Source: Streptomyces sp. NBC_00094 (GTDB taxonomy: Bacteria; Actinomycetota; Actinomycetes; Streptomycetales; Streptomycetaceae). Taken from it: 64,000 nt of DNA. The notes beneath the pieces were generated by a model, which did not search any database, was not told the DNA's origin, and was given only the letters and a program-made list of their open reading frames with translations. This document shows, one piece after another, positions 1 through 8,893 of this stretch. Position 1 is the first letter of the stretch, and every line of letters begins with the position of its first letter. The stretch lies in the NCBI RefSeq assembly GCF_026343125.1, contig NZ_JAPEMB010000001.1, positions 744,001-808,000 on the forward strand, written 5' to 3'. The position numbers and the translations under genes were made by a program.

Positions 1-2
1 CC

Positions 3-692
3 GTCCTGGGGTACGAGCCCGTCGAAGCGGGTCTGTACATCCTGCCCATGTGCGCCTCCGCGTTCGTCGTCTCGGCGCTCGCGGGCCGCTTCGGCCCCTG
101 GTCGCCCCGGGCGTCCATCGGGGGAGGTCTCGCGCTCATCGCCCTGGGTTCCGGAATGCAGGCCACCCTCGACGCCGGGTCTTCGGGCGGCAGTCTTGTG
201 GCGGGGCTCGTCGTCTCCGGCCTGGGGGTCGGGCTCGTGACGCCGAGCCTGTCGGCGGCGGCCCTGGCCACGGTGCCGCCGGAGCGCGGAGGCATGGCGG
301 GTGGTGCGGTCAACACCTTCCGCCAGTTGGGCTTCGCCTTGGGGATCGCCGTGTTCGGCGTGATCTTCCAGTCGCGGATCGAAAGTGTGCTGAAGGCCGA
401 CGGCAGTGTCCCGGACCCGCACGGGACGGCCGTCGCTCTGAGCGGCGGACAAGCCCGGTCGATCGTCGCCGGCTGGCCGGAAGGCGACCGCGCCGAGATG
501 GCCCACCTGGTACGTGAGGCGTTCGCGTCCGGCCTGAACGCGGTGCTGGTCGTGGCGGCGGCACTGGGGGCGGCGGCCTCCCTGCTCGTCGTCGCGACGG
601 TACGCGTCCCCGCGGGCGGCGCCGAGCAGCGGAGGCCGCAACGGGGCGCGAGCCCGCACGGACACGAGACGCGCGCGGACGCCGCCCTGTAG
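3..692 (+). CDS. MFS drug exporter, C-terminal part (cut by window edge)
   Basis: The reading frame is open from the first bases, so the start lies outside the window; 229 codons remain. The translation alternates hydrophobic helices with short loops: a helix near AFVVSALAGRFGPW, a glycine-rich helix GLVVSGLGVGLVTPSLSAAA, then FALGIAVFGVIF, and a last helix near VLVVAAALGAAASLLVV. This matches the second half of 14-TM DHA2 (EmrB/QacA-type) proton-coupled exporters, including the motif around GGMAGGAVNTFRQLG typical of that group. The tail is charged and cytoplasmic. Substrate cannot be inferred. Family call is by pattern recognition; subfamily is less sure than MFS itself. Confidence 0.85.
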   Translation, partial: VLGYEPVEAGLYILPMCASAFVVSALAGRFGPWSPRASIGGGLALIALGSGMQATLDAGSSGGSLVAGLVVSGLGVGLVTPSLSAAALATVPPERGGMAGGAVNTFRQLGFALGIAVFGVIFQSRIESVLKADGSVPDPHGTAVALSGGQARSIVAGWPEGDRAEMAHLVREAFASGLNAVLVVAAALGAAASLLVVATVRVPAGGAEQRRPQRGASPHGHETRADAAL

Positions 693-1028
693 CGCCGGCC
701 GAGCAGCCCTTCGACAGCGCCACGAAACGTACCGCGCGCCGGCGGCTGAGGGGCGACGGCTCCGACGGCTAGCGGGCTCCCCGCGCGTACCGATCGCGGC
801 GCAGGGTAGCCGGTCAGTGTGAGAGGCGAAGGAGGCGGTGCGGCATGAGGAGCTCGACGACCGGGCCGCCCACCCGTCCGATCCCCCGGGATCCTTCGGA
901 GCCGCGCCCCGCGCCTCCCCCGCGTCCCTTCCCGGTCGATCCGGAGCCGCCGCGGCCCACGCCCGGGCCTGCGCCGGAACCGGCGCCGGGGCCCCGGGCC
1001 GGACCTCCGCCCTCGGGCTGCATGAAGA
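693..1028. other. Intergenic stretch, no convincing gene
   Basis: This 336-base gap lies between the exporter stop and the convergent NmrA-like gene. A proline-rich reading frame begins at an ATG at 845 with a GGAGG nearby, but it runs on into the antisense of the NmrA gene and has no recognisable content beyond Pro/Arg/Gly codons, so it is not called. No strong hairpin was found. Confidence 0.5.
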
Positions 1029-1985
1029 TCATGAAAAGGCGATGCGCAGCCGGTCGCGGTGCGCGGCGATCCACGTGGCGAAGGACTGAAGGTCCGGGTC
1101 GAGGTCGCGGACGGCGGCGAGGTCGCGGGCCGCGACGAAGCGCTCCTCGCAGTCCGCGTAGTACTGGAACATGTTGCCCGCCTCGTCCGCGCCGGGAAAT
1201 CCCTGGGCGCGGAACTCGTCCGGGGTCATCGGCTCGTACCGGACCGGCTCGTCGAGCGCGGCCCCGATCGACGCGGCCATGTCGGCGATCTTGAGGTGTT
1301 CCCCGGCGATGCTGACCGTGGCGGCGATGACGTCGGTGCCACGGCGGAAGAGGGCCAGCGCGGTCCTGCCGATGTCGGCGACGGCGATGCCGGAGAGCTT
1401 GTGGTCACCCATCGGGTAGGTCAGCAGGAAGGCGCCGTCCTCGCCGCGCCGTGGAGCGAAGTCGCTCAACAGGTTCTCCCAGTAGAAGGTGGTGCGCAGG
1501 AAAGTCGTGGGGACGCCCGCGTCGACGAAGTACCGGTCGGCCTCCGCCTTGCCGTCGAAGTGCGGCACCTTGTAGCGCTCCTGGAGCGTCGGCATCCGCT
1601 CGTCGTCCAGCGGGATGCACGCGCGCGTGTCCTCCAGCGTGGACCAGATCGCGTGCTGGACCCCGGCATGCGAAGCGGCCTGGGCGAGGGCCAGCGCCTG
1701 GGTCTTCTCCCGTTCGGCGGACATGTGTTCCCAGAAGGGAGTGACCAGATAGGCCCCGTACGCGTGCGCGAAGGCAGGGCCGAGGCTCGGTGGATCGTCC
1801 ATGTCCGCGGCGACGATGTCCGTGACGCCGAGGCGCCTCAGTTCCTGAGCGGGATCCCCGTCGGGGTGGCGGGTGACGGCCCGTACCGTGAACTCTTCCT
1901 CCTGATCGGCCAGGACGGCTCGGACAAGGCCGCCGCCCTGCCGGCCGGTCGCCCCGATCACCGTGATGACCTTCTTCTCGGCCAT
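1029..1985 (-). CDS. NmrA-like NAD(P)-binding protein
   Basis: The 318-residue product begins with a Rossmann dinucleotide motif, VIGATGRQGGGLVRAVL (GxxGxxG). It has the segment following the NmrA/HSCARG pattern: VRAVTRHPD, then AADMDDPPSL, then a YLVTPFW strand. The lower part (TTFYWENLL, YPMGDHKLSGIAVADIG) is typical of the family. These proteins are SDR-fold redox sensors or quinone-reductase-like enzymes that bind NADP(H); few have proven substrates. The ATG at 1985 has a GAGG upstream on the minus strand. The promoter side carries two tandem 19-bp repeats (2045-2081), a likely operator, so the gene may be controlled by an adjacent-acting repressor not present here. Confidence 0.85.
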   Translation of the reverse strand: MAEKKVITVIGATGRQGGGLVRAVLADQEEEFTVRAVTRHPDGDPAQELRRLGVTDIVAADMDDPPSLGPAFAHAYGAYLVTPFWEHMSAEREKTQALALAQAASHAGVQHAIWSTLEDTRACIPLDDERMPTLQERYKVPHFDGKAEADRYFVDAGVPTTFLRTTFYWENLLSDFAPRRGEDGAFLLTYPMGDHKLSGIAVADIGRTALALFRRGTDVIAATVSIAGEHLKIADMAASIGAALDEPVRYEPMTPDEFRAQGFPGADEAGNMFQYYADCEERFVAARDLAAVRDLDPDLQSFATWIAAHRDRLRIAFS

Positions 1986-2044
1986 GACTCGCCTCGTCTC
2001 GCAGCCGCCCGCCGATGCGGCGGACCTCGGGGGTGCCCTCCCTG

Positions 2045-2081
2045 TGTCTTCTATGACTCCTGGTGTCTTCTATGACTCCTG
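2045..2081. repeat. Two tandem 19-bp repeats upstream of the NmrA-like gene
   Basis: A 19-base unit beginning TGTCTTCTATGACTCCTGG occurs at 2045-2063 and again at 2064-2081, where the last base falls away. On the minus strand this reads as repeated AGGAGTCATAGAAGACA and lies 60-97 bases upstream of the NmrA-like start. It is AT-richer than its surroundings. Tandem direct repeats at this distance fit an operator bound by a regulator dimer or two dimers. Function is inferred from position only. Confidence 0.6.
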
Positions 2082-2631
2082 CTCCGTGCCGGGTTCCGGT
2101 GGCTCTGGTCGTACGGCTCACCCGCCGAGCCCACCGGCTCACGTTCCGTTGCCCGAAGTCTCGGGCCGCGACGTGAACCTCTGATCGGCTCCTGCCCGGG
2201 GTATCAGCCGGTATGCGCCCCGGCGAGCGCGTGAGGCGGGGGGTGACGTGGCGAGAGCACCACGCGCGCCGTGGTCCTTCACCGGGCTGACGGCGCTTGC
2301 CGTGAGCGGCGCGCTCGCGGACACGTGGCCTACCGACGAACCGTCGCCACCCGGTCCGTGCCGCCTGCCGGGCCTCAGGCCATGCCGTCCGCCCCGCCCG
2401 GTCCCATGCCCTGAGCCGGGCCGAGACCGGGCCTGCTCGCCCCGGGCACCGGGACCCTGCCGCGGGCCTCGGCCGCGCCCACACCGATGTCGGCCCTGCC
2501 GGGCGACTGCGGAACCGTGTCAAACCATGCCATAGCGGGCATCTCTCCTTCAGGACGCTCGACCGACGGACCGCCGCCGCTCCCCTCGCGACCGCGGCGG
2601 CAGGCCCACCGCCACCGTCGAAGGAGCTCTC
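2082..2631. other. Divergent intergenic region before the sigma factor gene
   Basis: No gene is supported here. Frames on the plus strand (for example from 2248) are Pro/Arg/Cys-rich without family features. The region should hold the sigma factor promoter; a strong ribosome site (AAGGAG) lies six bases before the ATG at 2632. Confidence 0.5.
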
Positions 2632-3564
2632 ATGTCGACCGTCAGAGCCCGCTCCGTCACCACGCGCTCCGCCACCCCCCGCCTGCCCGCGGCGGCCGCC
2701 CGGGGTGCGGAGGCCTCGACGCGCCGGGCGGCGCTGGGCCGACTGCCCGAGCCGGTCAACCCCACCGCCGCCTCCACGGACGACGCCCGCGCCCTCTCCG
2801 TCGGGCTCTTCACGCGGCTGCGGGAGCTGGACGAGGGCACCCCGGAGTACGCGTACGTCCGCAACACCCTGGTGGAGCTCAACCTCAGCCTCGTCAGGTT
2901 CGCCGCCCGCCGGTTCAGGAACCGCGCCGAGCCGATGGAGGACATCGTCCAGATCGGGACGATCGGCCTCATCAAGGCCATCAACCGCTTCGACCCCGAC
3001 CGGGGCGTCGACTTCTCCTCCTTCGCCCTGCCCACGATCACCGGCGAGATGAAGCGCTTCTTCCGCGACACCAGCTGGGCCGTACGCGTTCCACGACGCC
3101 TCCAGGAACTGCGGATCGACCTGGCGAAGGCCACCGACGCACTGGAGCAGCGCCTCGGTCACCGTCCCACCCGGGCCGAGATCGCCACCCACCTCCACCT
3201 CACGCAGGAGGCCGTCGCCGAGGGCCAGCTCGCCGCCCACGCCTACTCCGCCCACTCCCTGGACATCCCCGCGAGCGACGAGGACGCGACCCCCGGAGCG
3301 AGCGAACGGCAGCTCGCGGCCTCGGAGCCCTCCTACGAACTGATCGAGTCCCTCATGGCGCTGCGGCCGCTCATCACCCGGCTCGACGCCCGCGACCGGC
3401 GCCTCCTCGAACTCCGCTTCGGCGAGGAACTCACCCAGGCCGAGATCGGCCTGCGGCTCGGCCTCTCCCAGATGCACGTCTCACGCCTGCTCAGCCGTGT
3501 CCTCGGCGAGCTCAGGCAGGGCCTGCTCCAGGACGGCGCCACGGCGGGCGGGACGGGCGACTGA
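2632..3564 (+). CDS. RNA polymerase sigma factor, SigB/SigF/SigG type
   Basis: The 310-residue product has a disordered Ala/Arg-rich leader (about 1-50), then sigma regions 2, 3 and 4. Region 2 includes LVELNLSLVRFAARRFRNR, EDIVQIGTIGLIKAINRFDP and RGVDFSSFALPTITGEMKR. Region 3 is near VPRRLQELRIDL and LGHRPTRAEIATHL. Region 4 carries the helix-turn-helix TQAEIGLRLGLSQMHVSRLL. This is the general-stress/development SigB/F/G group expanded in streptomycetes, controlled by anti-sigma ATPases and STAS antagonists, and both partner types lie immediately downstream and opposite. The ATG has an AAGGAG six bases upstream. The last 53 bases overlap the convergent anti-sigma gene, so antisense transcription may link their expression. 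Confidence 0.95.
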   Translation: MSTVRARSVTTRSATPRLPAAAARGAEASTRRAALGRLPEPVNPTAASTDDARALSVGLFTRLRELDEGTPEYAYVRNTLVELNLSLVRFAARRFRNRAEPMEDIVQIGTIGLIKAINRFDPDRGVDFSSFALPTITGEMKRFFRDTSWAVRVPRRLQELRIDLAKATDALEQRLGHRPTRAEIATHLHLTQEAVAEGQLAAHAYSAHSLDIPASDEDATPGASERQLAASEPSYELIESLMALRPLITRLDARDRRLLELRFGEELTQAEIGLRLGLSQMHVSRLLSRVLGELRQGLLQDGATAGGTGD

Positions 3565-3994
3565 CCTCCACCCACACCACCTTGCCCACCGCCCCCGGCC
3601 CCTTCGCCTCACTGCCCCAGGCGCCGGCCAGCCGCTCCAGCACCATCAGACCGTGCCCGCCTGGCAGCGCGGGCGAGCGGGCCAGTACACGCGGGTGCTC
3701 GGGGCTCGAGTCGGCCACCTCCACCCGCAGCCGGTCGCCCTCGTGCCGCAGCACGAGCTCCTCGGGGCCTCCCGCGTGCAGACACGCGTTGGTGACGACC
3801 TCCGACACGAGGAGCAGGACGTCCTCCACCCGCTCCCCGGCCTCGTCGCTCTCCGCGGGGATCCACCCCCAGTCCGCCAGCGCCGCGGCGGTGAAGTCCC
3901 TGCACCGCGACACCACGCCCCGGGTCCCGTGCAGCACGAGCCTTCGCACCTGCTCCTGACGGCCGTCAGCCCTCTCGGCCATGGATCCCGCCAC
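3512..3994 (-). CDS. Anti-sigma ATPase, RsbW-like
   Basis: This 160-residue protein has the HATPase_c (GHKL) fold seen in RsbW/SpoIIAB-type anti-sigma factors. The N box is VSEVVTNACLHA, the strand RLRVEVADSSP is the G1-like Asp region, and GGHGLMVLERLAGAWG is the G2 region. Such kinases bind a SigB-type sigma factor and phosphorylate a STAS antagonist. It is transcribed after the STAS gene on the same strand with a 29-base overlap (3966-3994), suggesting coupling. It converges on the sigma gene with a 53-base overlap. The start used is a GTG at 3994; the ATG at 3982 is an alternative. Confidence 0.9.
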   Translation of the reverse strand: MAGSMAERADGRQEQVRRLVLHGTRGVVSRCRDFTAAALADWGWIPAESDEAGERVEDVLLLVSEVVTNACLHAGGPEELVLRHEGDRLRVEVADSSPEHPRVLARSPALPGGHGLMVLERLAGAWGSEAKGPGAVGKVVWVEVSRPSRPPWRRPGAGPA

Positions 3995-4388
3995 CTTCGC
4001 GCCCGTGCTCGGAGAGCGCCTCGTCCAAGGTCTCGTACACCCGGAAGACCGCCCGGGCCCCCGTGATCTCGAACATCCGGGCCACCGGCCGGCGGATTCC
4101 CGCGAGCTCCAGCCGTCCGCCTGCCTCCCGCATCCGCAGACGCGCCCTCAGCAGGGTGTTCAGCCCGGAGGAGTCGCAGAACCCCAAGGCGGAGCAGTCG
4201 ACGACGATCCTGCCCGCTCCAAGGCGCTCCGCCAGCGCCTCCCGCAGCGGATCCACCGTGTCACGATCGAGTTCGCCGACCAGCACCAGGACGGCGGTTT
4301 CCTCCTGGGGCACGGGGCGGACCTCCACCCGGAACCTCTCGCGCGGGGACGCCTCCTTCTCTCCCTCCCCCGAAGCCTCGTCCTGCAT
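3966..4388 (-). CDS. STAS-domain anti-sigma factor antagonist
   Basis: This 140-residue protein has an acidic/basic leader of about 20 residues and then a STAS domain. The strand VLVLVGELDRDTVDPLREAL is followed by the phosphorylation loop IVVDCSALGFCDSSGLNTLL, where the Ser pair in DSSG is the expected phosphoacceptor, then ELAGIRRPVARMFEITG. In the family the unphosphorylated form binds an RsbW-like kinase and frees sigma. It is closely related to the STAS protein at 4823, suggesting duplication around a divergent promoter region (4389-4514). It is co-transcribed with and overlaps the anti-sigma ATPase. Confidence 0.92.
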   Translation of the reverse strand: MQDEASGEGEKEASPRERFRVEVRPVPQEETAVLVLVGELDRDTVDPLREALAERLGAGRIVVDCSALGFCDSSGLNTLLRARLRMREAGGRLELAGIRRPVARMFEITGARAVFRVYETLDEALSEHGREGGGIHGREG

Positions 4389-4514
4389 GGGCTCGCCTTC
4401 CTCGCACGTTCCGTTCTCCCTTCACCTTCGCAGCGATCGGACGGTCTGTCGCGAGAAGCGGCGGCCGGTCAGGACCGGGGAATATCCCTCGGGATCCGGG
4501 GCAGGCGTCATGAC

Positions 4515-4826
4515 ATGGCCGAGCGCCGCGAAGAGACCCCAGCCCCGCCCCGAAAGCCGGGCAGGGAGTCGATGGACGAAGTGGCGACCAGGATCCCCGA
4601 GGAAGTCGGGCATGCCGCGCGCCGCCTGCGCCGTGGTGCCGCGCGGTTCGGGCGTGCCTCACCGACCGCTGCCGAAGACGGAGACGGAGACGGAGACGGG
4701 GACGGAACCGTCCGCACGTCTGACACTTCCGGAACCTCCAGCACCTCCCCCACTTCCCGCACCACCGGGACCTCCAGCAGCTCCGACACCTCCGCATCCC
4801 CTGGTCGGACGCGGACGGGCGGGTGA
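4515..4826 (+). CDS. Low-complexity 103-residue protein coupled to a STAS gene
   Basis: I do not recognise a family. The ATG at 4515 opens 103 codons ending in a TGA that overlaps the GTG start of the STAS gene at 4823 (GTGA), a common arrangement for translationally coupled real genes. The product is charged (MAERREETPAPPRKPG, then an amphipathic IPEEVGHAARRLRRGAARFG) and then very simple: a run of alternating Asp-Gly, then Ser/Thr-rich triplets. The simple part stems from GGAGAC and ACCTCC repeats in the DNA. It may be a small regulator or a chance frame kept open by the repeats. Confidence is modest. Confidence 0.45.
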   Translation: MAERREETPAPPRKPGRESMDEVATRIPEEVGHAARRLRRGAARFGRASPTAAEDGDGDGDGDGTVRTSDTSGTSSTSPTSRTTGTSSSSDTSASPGRTRTGG

Positions 4827-5197
4827 GTGCCATGGACGCCGGAGGCCCCCGTCTCCGCGTGGAGACCCGGCCCGGCGAGCGTCCCGGCATCGTCGTCCTG
4901 ATGCTGGACGGCGTACTCGACCATGAGACGGCGGCTCCCCTGCGGGACGCACTCGAAGAGAACGTCGGCGCGGAGCGTGTCGTCGTCGACTGCTCCGGAC
5001 TGCGGTTCTGCGATTCGACCGGCCTGAACGTCCTCCTGCGAGCGCGGTTGCGGGTGCTGGCCGAGGGAGGACGTGTGGAGCTCTCGGGCCTACACCCGCC
5101 CGTGGACCGGATGTTCGAGATCACCGGGGCTCGGAGGCTGTTCCGGGTGTACGCCGATCCCGGCACCGCGCTCCACGCCCCGCCGCCGGCGTCATAG
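4823..5197 (+). CDS. STAS-domain anti-sigma factor antagonist
   Basis: This 124-residue STAS protein has strand GIVVLMLDGVLDHETAAPL, the phosphoacceptor loop VVVDCSGLRFCDSTGLNVLL (Ser in DSTG), and the end VDRMFEITGARRLFRVY. It is the near twin of the STAS protein on the other strand at 3966, sharing CDS(S/T)GLN and RMFEITGAR. The GTG start at 4823 overlaps the upstream stop; an ATG follows at 4832. An RsbW-like ATPase follows in the same direction at 5348, so the pair can form its own partner switch. Which sigma factor it controls is not shown by the sequence. Confidence 0.9.
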   Translation: MSAMDAGGPRLRVETRPGERPGIVVLMLDGVLDHETAAPLRDALEENVGAERVVVDCSGLRFCDSTGLNVLLRARLRVLAEGGRVELSGLHPPVDRMFEITGARRLFRVYADPGTALHAPPPAS

Positions 5198-5234
5198 GCG
5201 CGCTCGCGCGACAGGGCGCGTCCCCGCTGCCGTA

Positions 5235-5290
5235 CCTCTCTCTCCTCCCTCTCCCCTATCCCTCTCCCCTCTCCCCTCCCTCTCTCCCTC
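5235..5290. repeat. 56-base pyrimidine-only tract
   Basis: Between the STAS gene and the following ATPase gene lies a run of C and T only, broken by one A at 5258, built from CTCTCC and CCCTCT units. Such polypurine/polypyrimidine mirror tracts can slip during replication and can adopt triplex structure. No function is evident; it separates two genes of one signalling module. Confidence 0.8.
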
Positions 5291-5347
5291 GCGGATTCGT
5301 CGCCCCCTCACAGGGTTCGCCGCCGCTCACCGGGGCAGCGGCCGTAT

Positions 5348-5794
5348 ATGACCAGCCGGAACGTGCGGCCCGGGTGTGCCACCGACCGCACTCGCCGCTA
5401 CGAGCTCACGGAGGGCGCAGGCGTGGCGCGGAAATGCCGTGACGTCACGCAGCAGGCGCTGACCGACTGGTTCGGGGCGGCGGGCGGACCCGGGCGGATC
5501 GCCGCCGAGGACGCGCTGCTGTTGGTGTCGGAGCTCGTCACCAACGCGTTCGCGCACGGTGGCGCCCCGTACGAGCTGCGCCTCGACCGCACCGACGGGC
5601 GGCTGTGGGTGCAGGTCAGCGACACGAACCCGAGACGGCCCCGCCCTCGTGGACCGCATCACGCGGAACGGTCCTCCGGTCACGGGCTGTATCTCATGGG
5701 ACGGCTCTCCGCCGCCTGGGGATCGGTCCCGCGCGGACGCGGGAAGGCCGTGTGGTTCGCGGTGGAAGTGCCGCCCGGGGTCCGGCAGCCGTGA
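5348..5794 (+). CDS. ATP-binding anti-sigma/regulatory protein, RsbW-like
   Basis: A 148-residue GHKL ATPase. The N-terminal segment YELTEGAGVARKCRDVTQQAL is followed by the N box LLLVSELVTNAFAHGG, the strand RLWVQVSDTNPRRPR, and SSGHGLYLMGRLSAAWGS as G2 region. It is typical of the many streptomycete RsbW-like ATPases, which act as anti-sigma factors or as regulators whose partner is a STAS protein. The neighbouring STAS gene upstream (4823) and the hybrid kinase downstream (5883) suggest one signalling group. Its ribosome site is weak, which may mean expression by read-through or leaderless initiation. Confidence 0.9.
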   Translation: MTSRNVRPGCATDRTRRYELTEGAGVARKCRDVTQQALTDWFGAAGGPGRIAAEDALLLVSELVTNAFAHGGAPYELRLDRTDGRLWVQVSDTNPRRPRPRGPHHAERSSGHGLYLMGRLSAAWGSVPRGRGKAVWFAVEVPPGVRQP

Positions 5795-5882
5795 TCGTCC
5801 TACAGTGGAGGGGTGGCATGGGGCCTCCGCCGTGCACCCCGCACTCGGGCCCGCACCACGATCGCCCTGTGCGAGGTCCTTC

Positions 5883-8800
5883 ATGGCAGAGCGCAGACCG
5901 CCGCCCCCCGACGCGAAGCCACCGCCTGCGGAGCCCGGTGAGAACGGCCCTCATTCCGGGCTCGGCGACAACGGGCTCCGTCAGTTGCTCGCCGGGCTGA
6001 CGGCCGTACGGGACGGGGACCTCAGCGTCCGGCTCCCCGAGGCCGGCGGCGACATCCTGGGAGAGATCGCCGGCGTCTACAACGACATGGTCGGCCGGCT
6101 CTCGCTCGTCACGTCCGAGGTCACCCGCGTGGCCGGCGAGGTCGGCGGGCAGGGCCTGCTGGGCGGCCGGATCCGCGAGCCCGGGGCACGCGGGGTGTGG
6201 CGGGAGCTGACCTCCGGCGTCAACACCATGGCCGACAACCTCACGTCCCAGGTGCGGTCCATCGCCCAGGTGGCGACGGCCGTCGCCCGCGGCGACCTCA
6301 CCCGGAAGATCCAGGTGGACGCCCGCGGCGAGATCCTGGAGCTGAAGGAGACCATCAACACGATGGTCGACCGGTTGTCCTCCTTCGCCGAGGAGGTCAC
6401 CCGTGTGGCCCGCGAGGTGGGTACGGAGGGCAAACTCGGCGGACAGGCCACCGTCCGGGGGGTGTCCGGCACCTGGAAGGACCTCACGGACAACGTCAAC
6501 TCCATGGCGGACAACCTCACCAACCAGGTGCGCAACATCGCCCAGGTCACCACGGCCGTCGCCCAGGGCGACCTGACCAGCCGGATCGACGTCTCCGCCC
6601 GCGGCGAGATCCTCGAACTCAAGACCACGATCAACACGATGGTCGACCAGTTGTCGTCCTTCGCCGCCGAGGTCACCCGGGTAGCCCGAGAGGTGGGTAC
6701 GGAGGGCAAACTCGGCGGACAGGCCGAGGTCGAGGGCGTGTCCGGCACATGGAAGCGGCTCACCGAGAGCGTCAACGAACTCGCCGGGAACCTGACCCGC
6801 CAGGTCCGTGCCATCGCCGAGGTCACCAGTGCCGTCGCCGAGGGCGACCTGACCCGTTCGATCACCGCGCACGCACCCGGCGAGGTCGGGGAACTCCGCG
6901 ACAACATCAACGCGATGGTCGAATCGCTCCGTGCCACGACCCGGGCCAACGAGGAGCAGGACTGGCTCCAGACCAACCTCGCCCGGATCACCGGCCTCCT
7001 CCAGGGCACCCGGAGCCTGCCCGAGCTCGCCGAACTGATCACGGCCGAGGTGCCCCCGCTCGTCGCCGCCCAGTACGGCGCCTTCTTCCTCGCCGAGGAC
7101 GGCGAGGACGGCACCGAGCTTGTCATGACCGCCTCCTACGGCTCCCCCGGCGGCCCCGACGCCGCACCGCGTCGCTTCTTCCTCGGGCAGGGCCTCGTCG
7201 GGCAGGCCGCCCGCGACCGGCGGACGCTCCTCGTCGAGCACCTGCCCGCCGGTTACGCCACGGTCGCCTCCGGGGCGGGTTCCGCCGAGCCGACCACGCT
7301 GATCGTGCTGCCGATCGTCGTCGAGGAACAGGTGCTCGGCACGGTCGAGTTCGCCTCACTGCACCCGTTCACCAGTCTGCGACGGGAGTTCCTGGACCGG
7401 TTCGTGGACAGCGCGGGAGCGGTGCTCAGCTCGCTGCTCGCCAATCTCCGCACCGACGAACTCCTGGGCCAGTCCCGCAGACTGGCCGACGAACTGCGTT
7501 CCCGGTCGAAGGAGTTGCAGAGCCGCCAGCAGGACCTTCAGCTGTCGAACGCCGAGTTGAAGGAGAAGGCGGCCCTCCTGGCCGTACGGAACAAGGACAT
7601 CGAGTCGAAGAACCTCGTCATCGAGCAGGCCCGTCAGGAGCTGGAGGAGCGTGCCCGGCAGCTGTCGCGCACCTCCATGTACAAGTCCGAGTTCCTCGCC
7701 AACATGAGCCACGAGCTGCGCACACCGCTCAACAGCCTGCTGATCCTCGCCCGGTTGCTCGCCCAGAACACCGAGGGCAATCTGACGGGGAAACAGGTCG
7801 AGTACGCCGAGGTGATCCACTCCGCCGGTTCCGACCTGCTCCGGCTGATCAACGACATCCTCGACCTGTCGAAGGTCGAGGCCGGCAAGATGGACGTCAC
7901 GCACGAGCCGTTCGCCCTTCACCAGCTCGTGGAGTACCTGGTCGCGACCTTCGGGCCGGTGGCCGACGAGCGACGGCTGGAGTTCGCCGTCACCGTGGCC
8001 GACGACGTGCCCGCCGAGCTGAACAGCGACGAGGCCCGCATCCGCCAGGTCCTGCGGAACCTCCTCTCCAACGCGCTGAAGTTCACCGAAGAAGGCCGTG
8101 TGGCGCTCACCGTCGAGTACGCGACCCCCAACGAGGTCCCGTCCGCCCTACGCGAGATTCGGCACGTCCTCGCCTTCCGGGTCGTGGACACCGGCATCGG
8201 CATCCCCACCGAGCAGCTGGAGCACACCTTCGAGGCCTTCCAGCAGGGCGACAGCACCGCTGCCCGCCGCTACGGCGGCACGGGCCTGGGGCTGTCGATC
8301 AGCCGCGAGGTGGCCGATCTCCTCGGCGGCACGATCACGGCGGAGAGCGCCCCCGGCCGCGGCAGCACCTTCACCTTCTACCTGCCCTCGGAGCGGTCGG
8401 CGCCGGGAACGGAAGCGGCTGTGACCTCCGACGTCGTCGCCCCGCGATCCCCTGGCTCCACCTCCACCTCCTCCTCCGACCGCCGGGCCCGGAGTGACAT
8501 GCCGGAACGGCCCGAAGGGGAGGCGGTACTCGTCGTCGACGACGACGCCCGTAACGTCTTCGCCCTCACCGAGGTCCTCGAAGGTCACGGCCTGCGCGTG
8601 CTCACGGCCGACGGCGGCCGTGCCGGCCTCGACATGCTGGCCGCGCACGACGAGATCCGTCTCGTCCTGATGGACGTCATGATGGCCGGCATGGACGGCT
8701 ACACCACGATCAAGGCCATCAGGGAGCTGCCGGGCCGCGCGAACCTCCCGGTCATCGTGGTCACCGCGAAGGCCATGCCCGACGACCGCGCGCACGCCCT

Positions 8801-8885
8801 GACGGCGGGCGCCGACGACTACGTGGCCAAGCCGGTCGACGAGGACGAGCTGACCGCCAAGATCCGCTCCTGGCTCTCCGGTTGA
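5883..8885 (+). CDS. Hybrid histidine kinase with tandem HAMP repeats
   Basis: The ATG at 5883 gives 1000 residues without membrane segments; a longer frame upstream runs through the preceding gene and is rejected. Four HAMP-like units occupy about 25-360, marked by recurring (V/E)xxGDLTxxI, GEIxELxxxINxMV and [14 protein letters not shown] motifs. A GAF domain follows (about 370-520), then a coiled coil (about 530-600), HisKA with SHELRTPLN (His610), HATPase with [16 protein letters not shown] and GTGLGLSIS, and a receiver domain with VVDDD and Asp931 in LMDVMM. It is a soluble hybrid kinase of the poly-HAMP type common in streptomycetes. Tandem HAMPs probably relay a conformational signal. 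The DNA of two HAMP units shares a 36-base identical stretch (6414-6449 and 6690-6725), a sign of recent internal duplication or conversion. Confidence 0.95.
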   Translation: MAERRPPPPDAKPPPAEPGENGPHSGLGDNGLRQLLAGLTAVRDGDLSVRLPEAGGDILGEIAGVYNDMVGRLSLVTSEVTRVAGEVGGQGLLGGRIREPGARGVWRELTSGVNTMADNLTSQVRSIAQVATAVARGDLTRKIQVDARGEILELKETINTMVDRLSSFAEEVTRVAREVGTEGKLGGQATVRGVSGTWKDLTDNVNSMADNLTNQVRNIAQVTTAVAQGDLTSRIDVSARGEILELKTTINTMVDQLSSFAAEVTRVAREVGTEGKLGGQAEVEGVSGTWKRLTESVNELAGNLTRQVRAIAEVTSAVAEGDLTRSITAHAPGEVGELRDNINAMVESLRATTRANEEQDWLQTNLARITGLLQGTRSLPELAELITAEVPPLVAAQYGAFFLAEDGEDGTELVMTASYGSPGGPDAAPRRFFLGQGLVGQAARDRRTLLVEHLPAGYATVASGAGSAEPTTLIVLPIVVEEQVLGTVEFASLHPFTSLRREFLDRFVDSAGAVLSSLLANLRTDELLGQSRRLADELRSRSKELQSRQQDLQLSNAELKEKAALLAVRNKDIESKNLVIEQARQELEERARQLSRTSMYKSEFLANMSHELRTPLNSLLILARLLAQNTEGNLTGKQVEYAEVIHSAGSDLLRLINDILDLSKVEAGKMDVTHEPFALHQLVEYLVATFGPVADERRLEFAVTVADDVPAELNSDEARIRQVLRNLLSNALKFTEEGRVALTVEYATPNEVPSALREIRHVLAFRVVDTGIGIPTEQLEHTFEAFQQGDSTAARRYGGTGLGLSISREVADLLGGTITAESAPGRGSTFTFYLPSERSAPGTEAAVTSDVVAPRSPGSTSTSSSDRRARSDMPERPEGEAVLVVDDDARNVFALTEVLEGHGLRVLTADGGRAGLDMLAAHDEIRLVLMDVMMAGMDGYTTIKAIRELPGRANLPVIVVTAKAMPDDRAHALTAGADDYVAKPVDEDELTAKIRSWLSG

Positions 8886-8893
8886 CGCGACCG

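Noticed and set aside
845..1294. Proline-rich plus-strand frame with a nearby GGAGG
   Set aside because: It runs on through the antisense of the NmrA-like gene and has only Pro/Arg/Gly composition; no family features.
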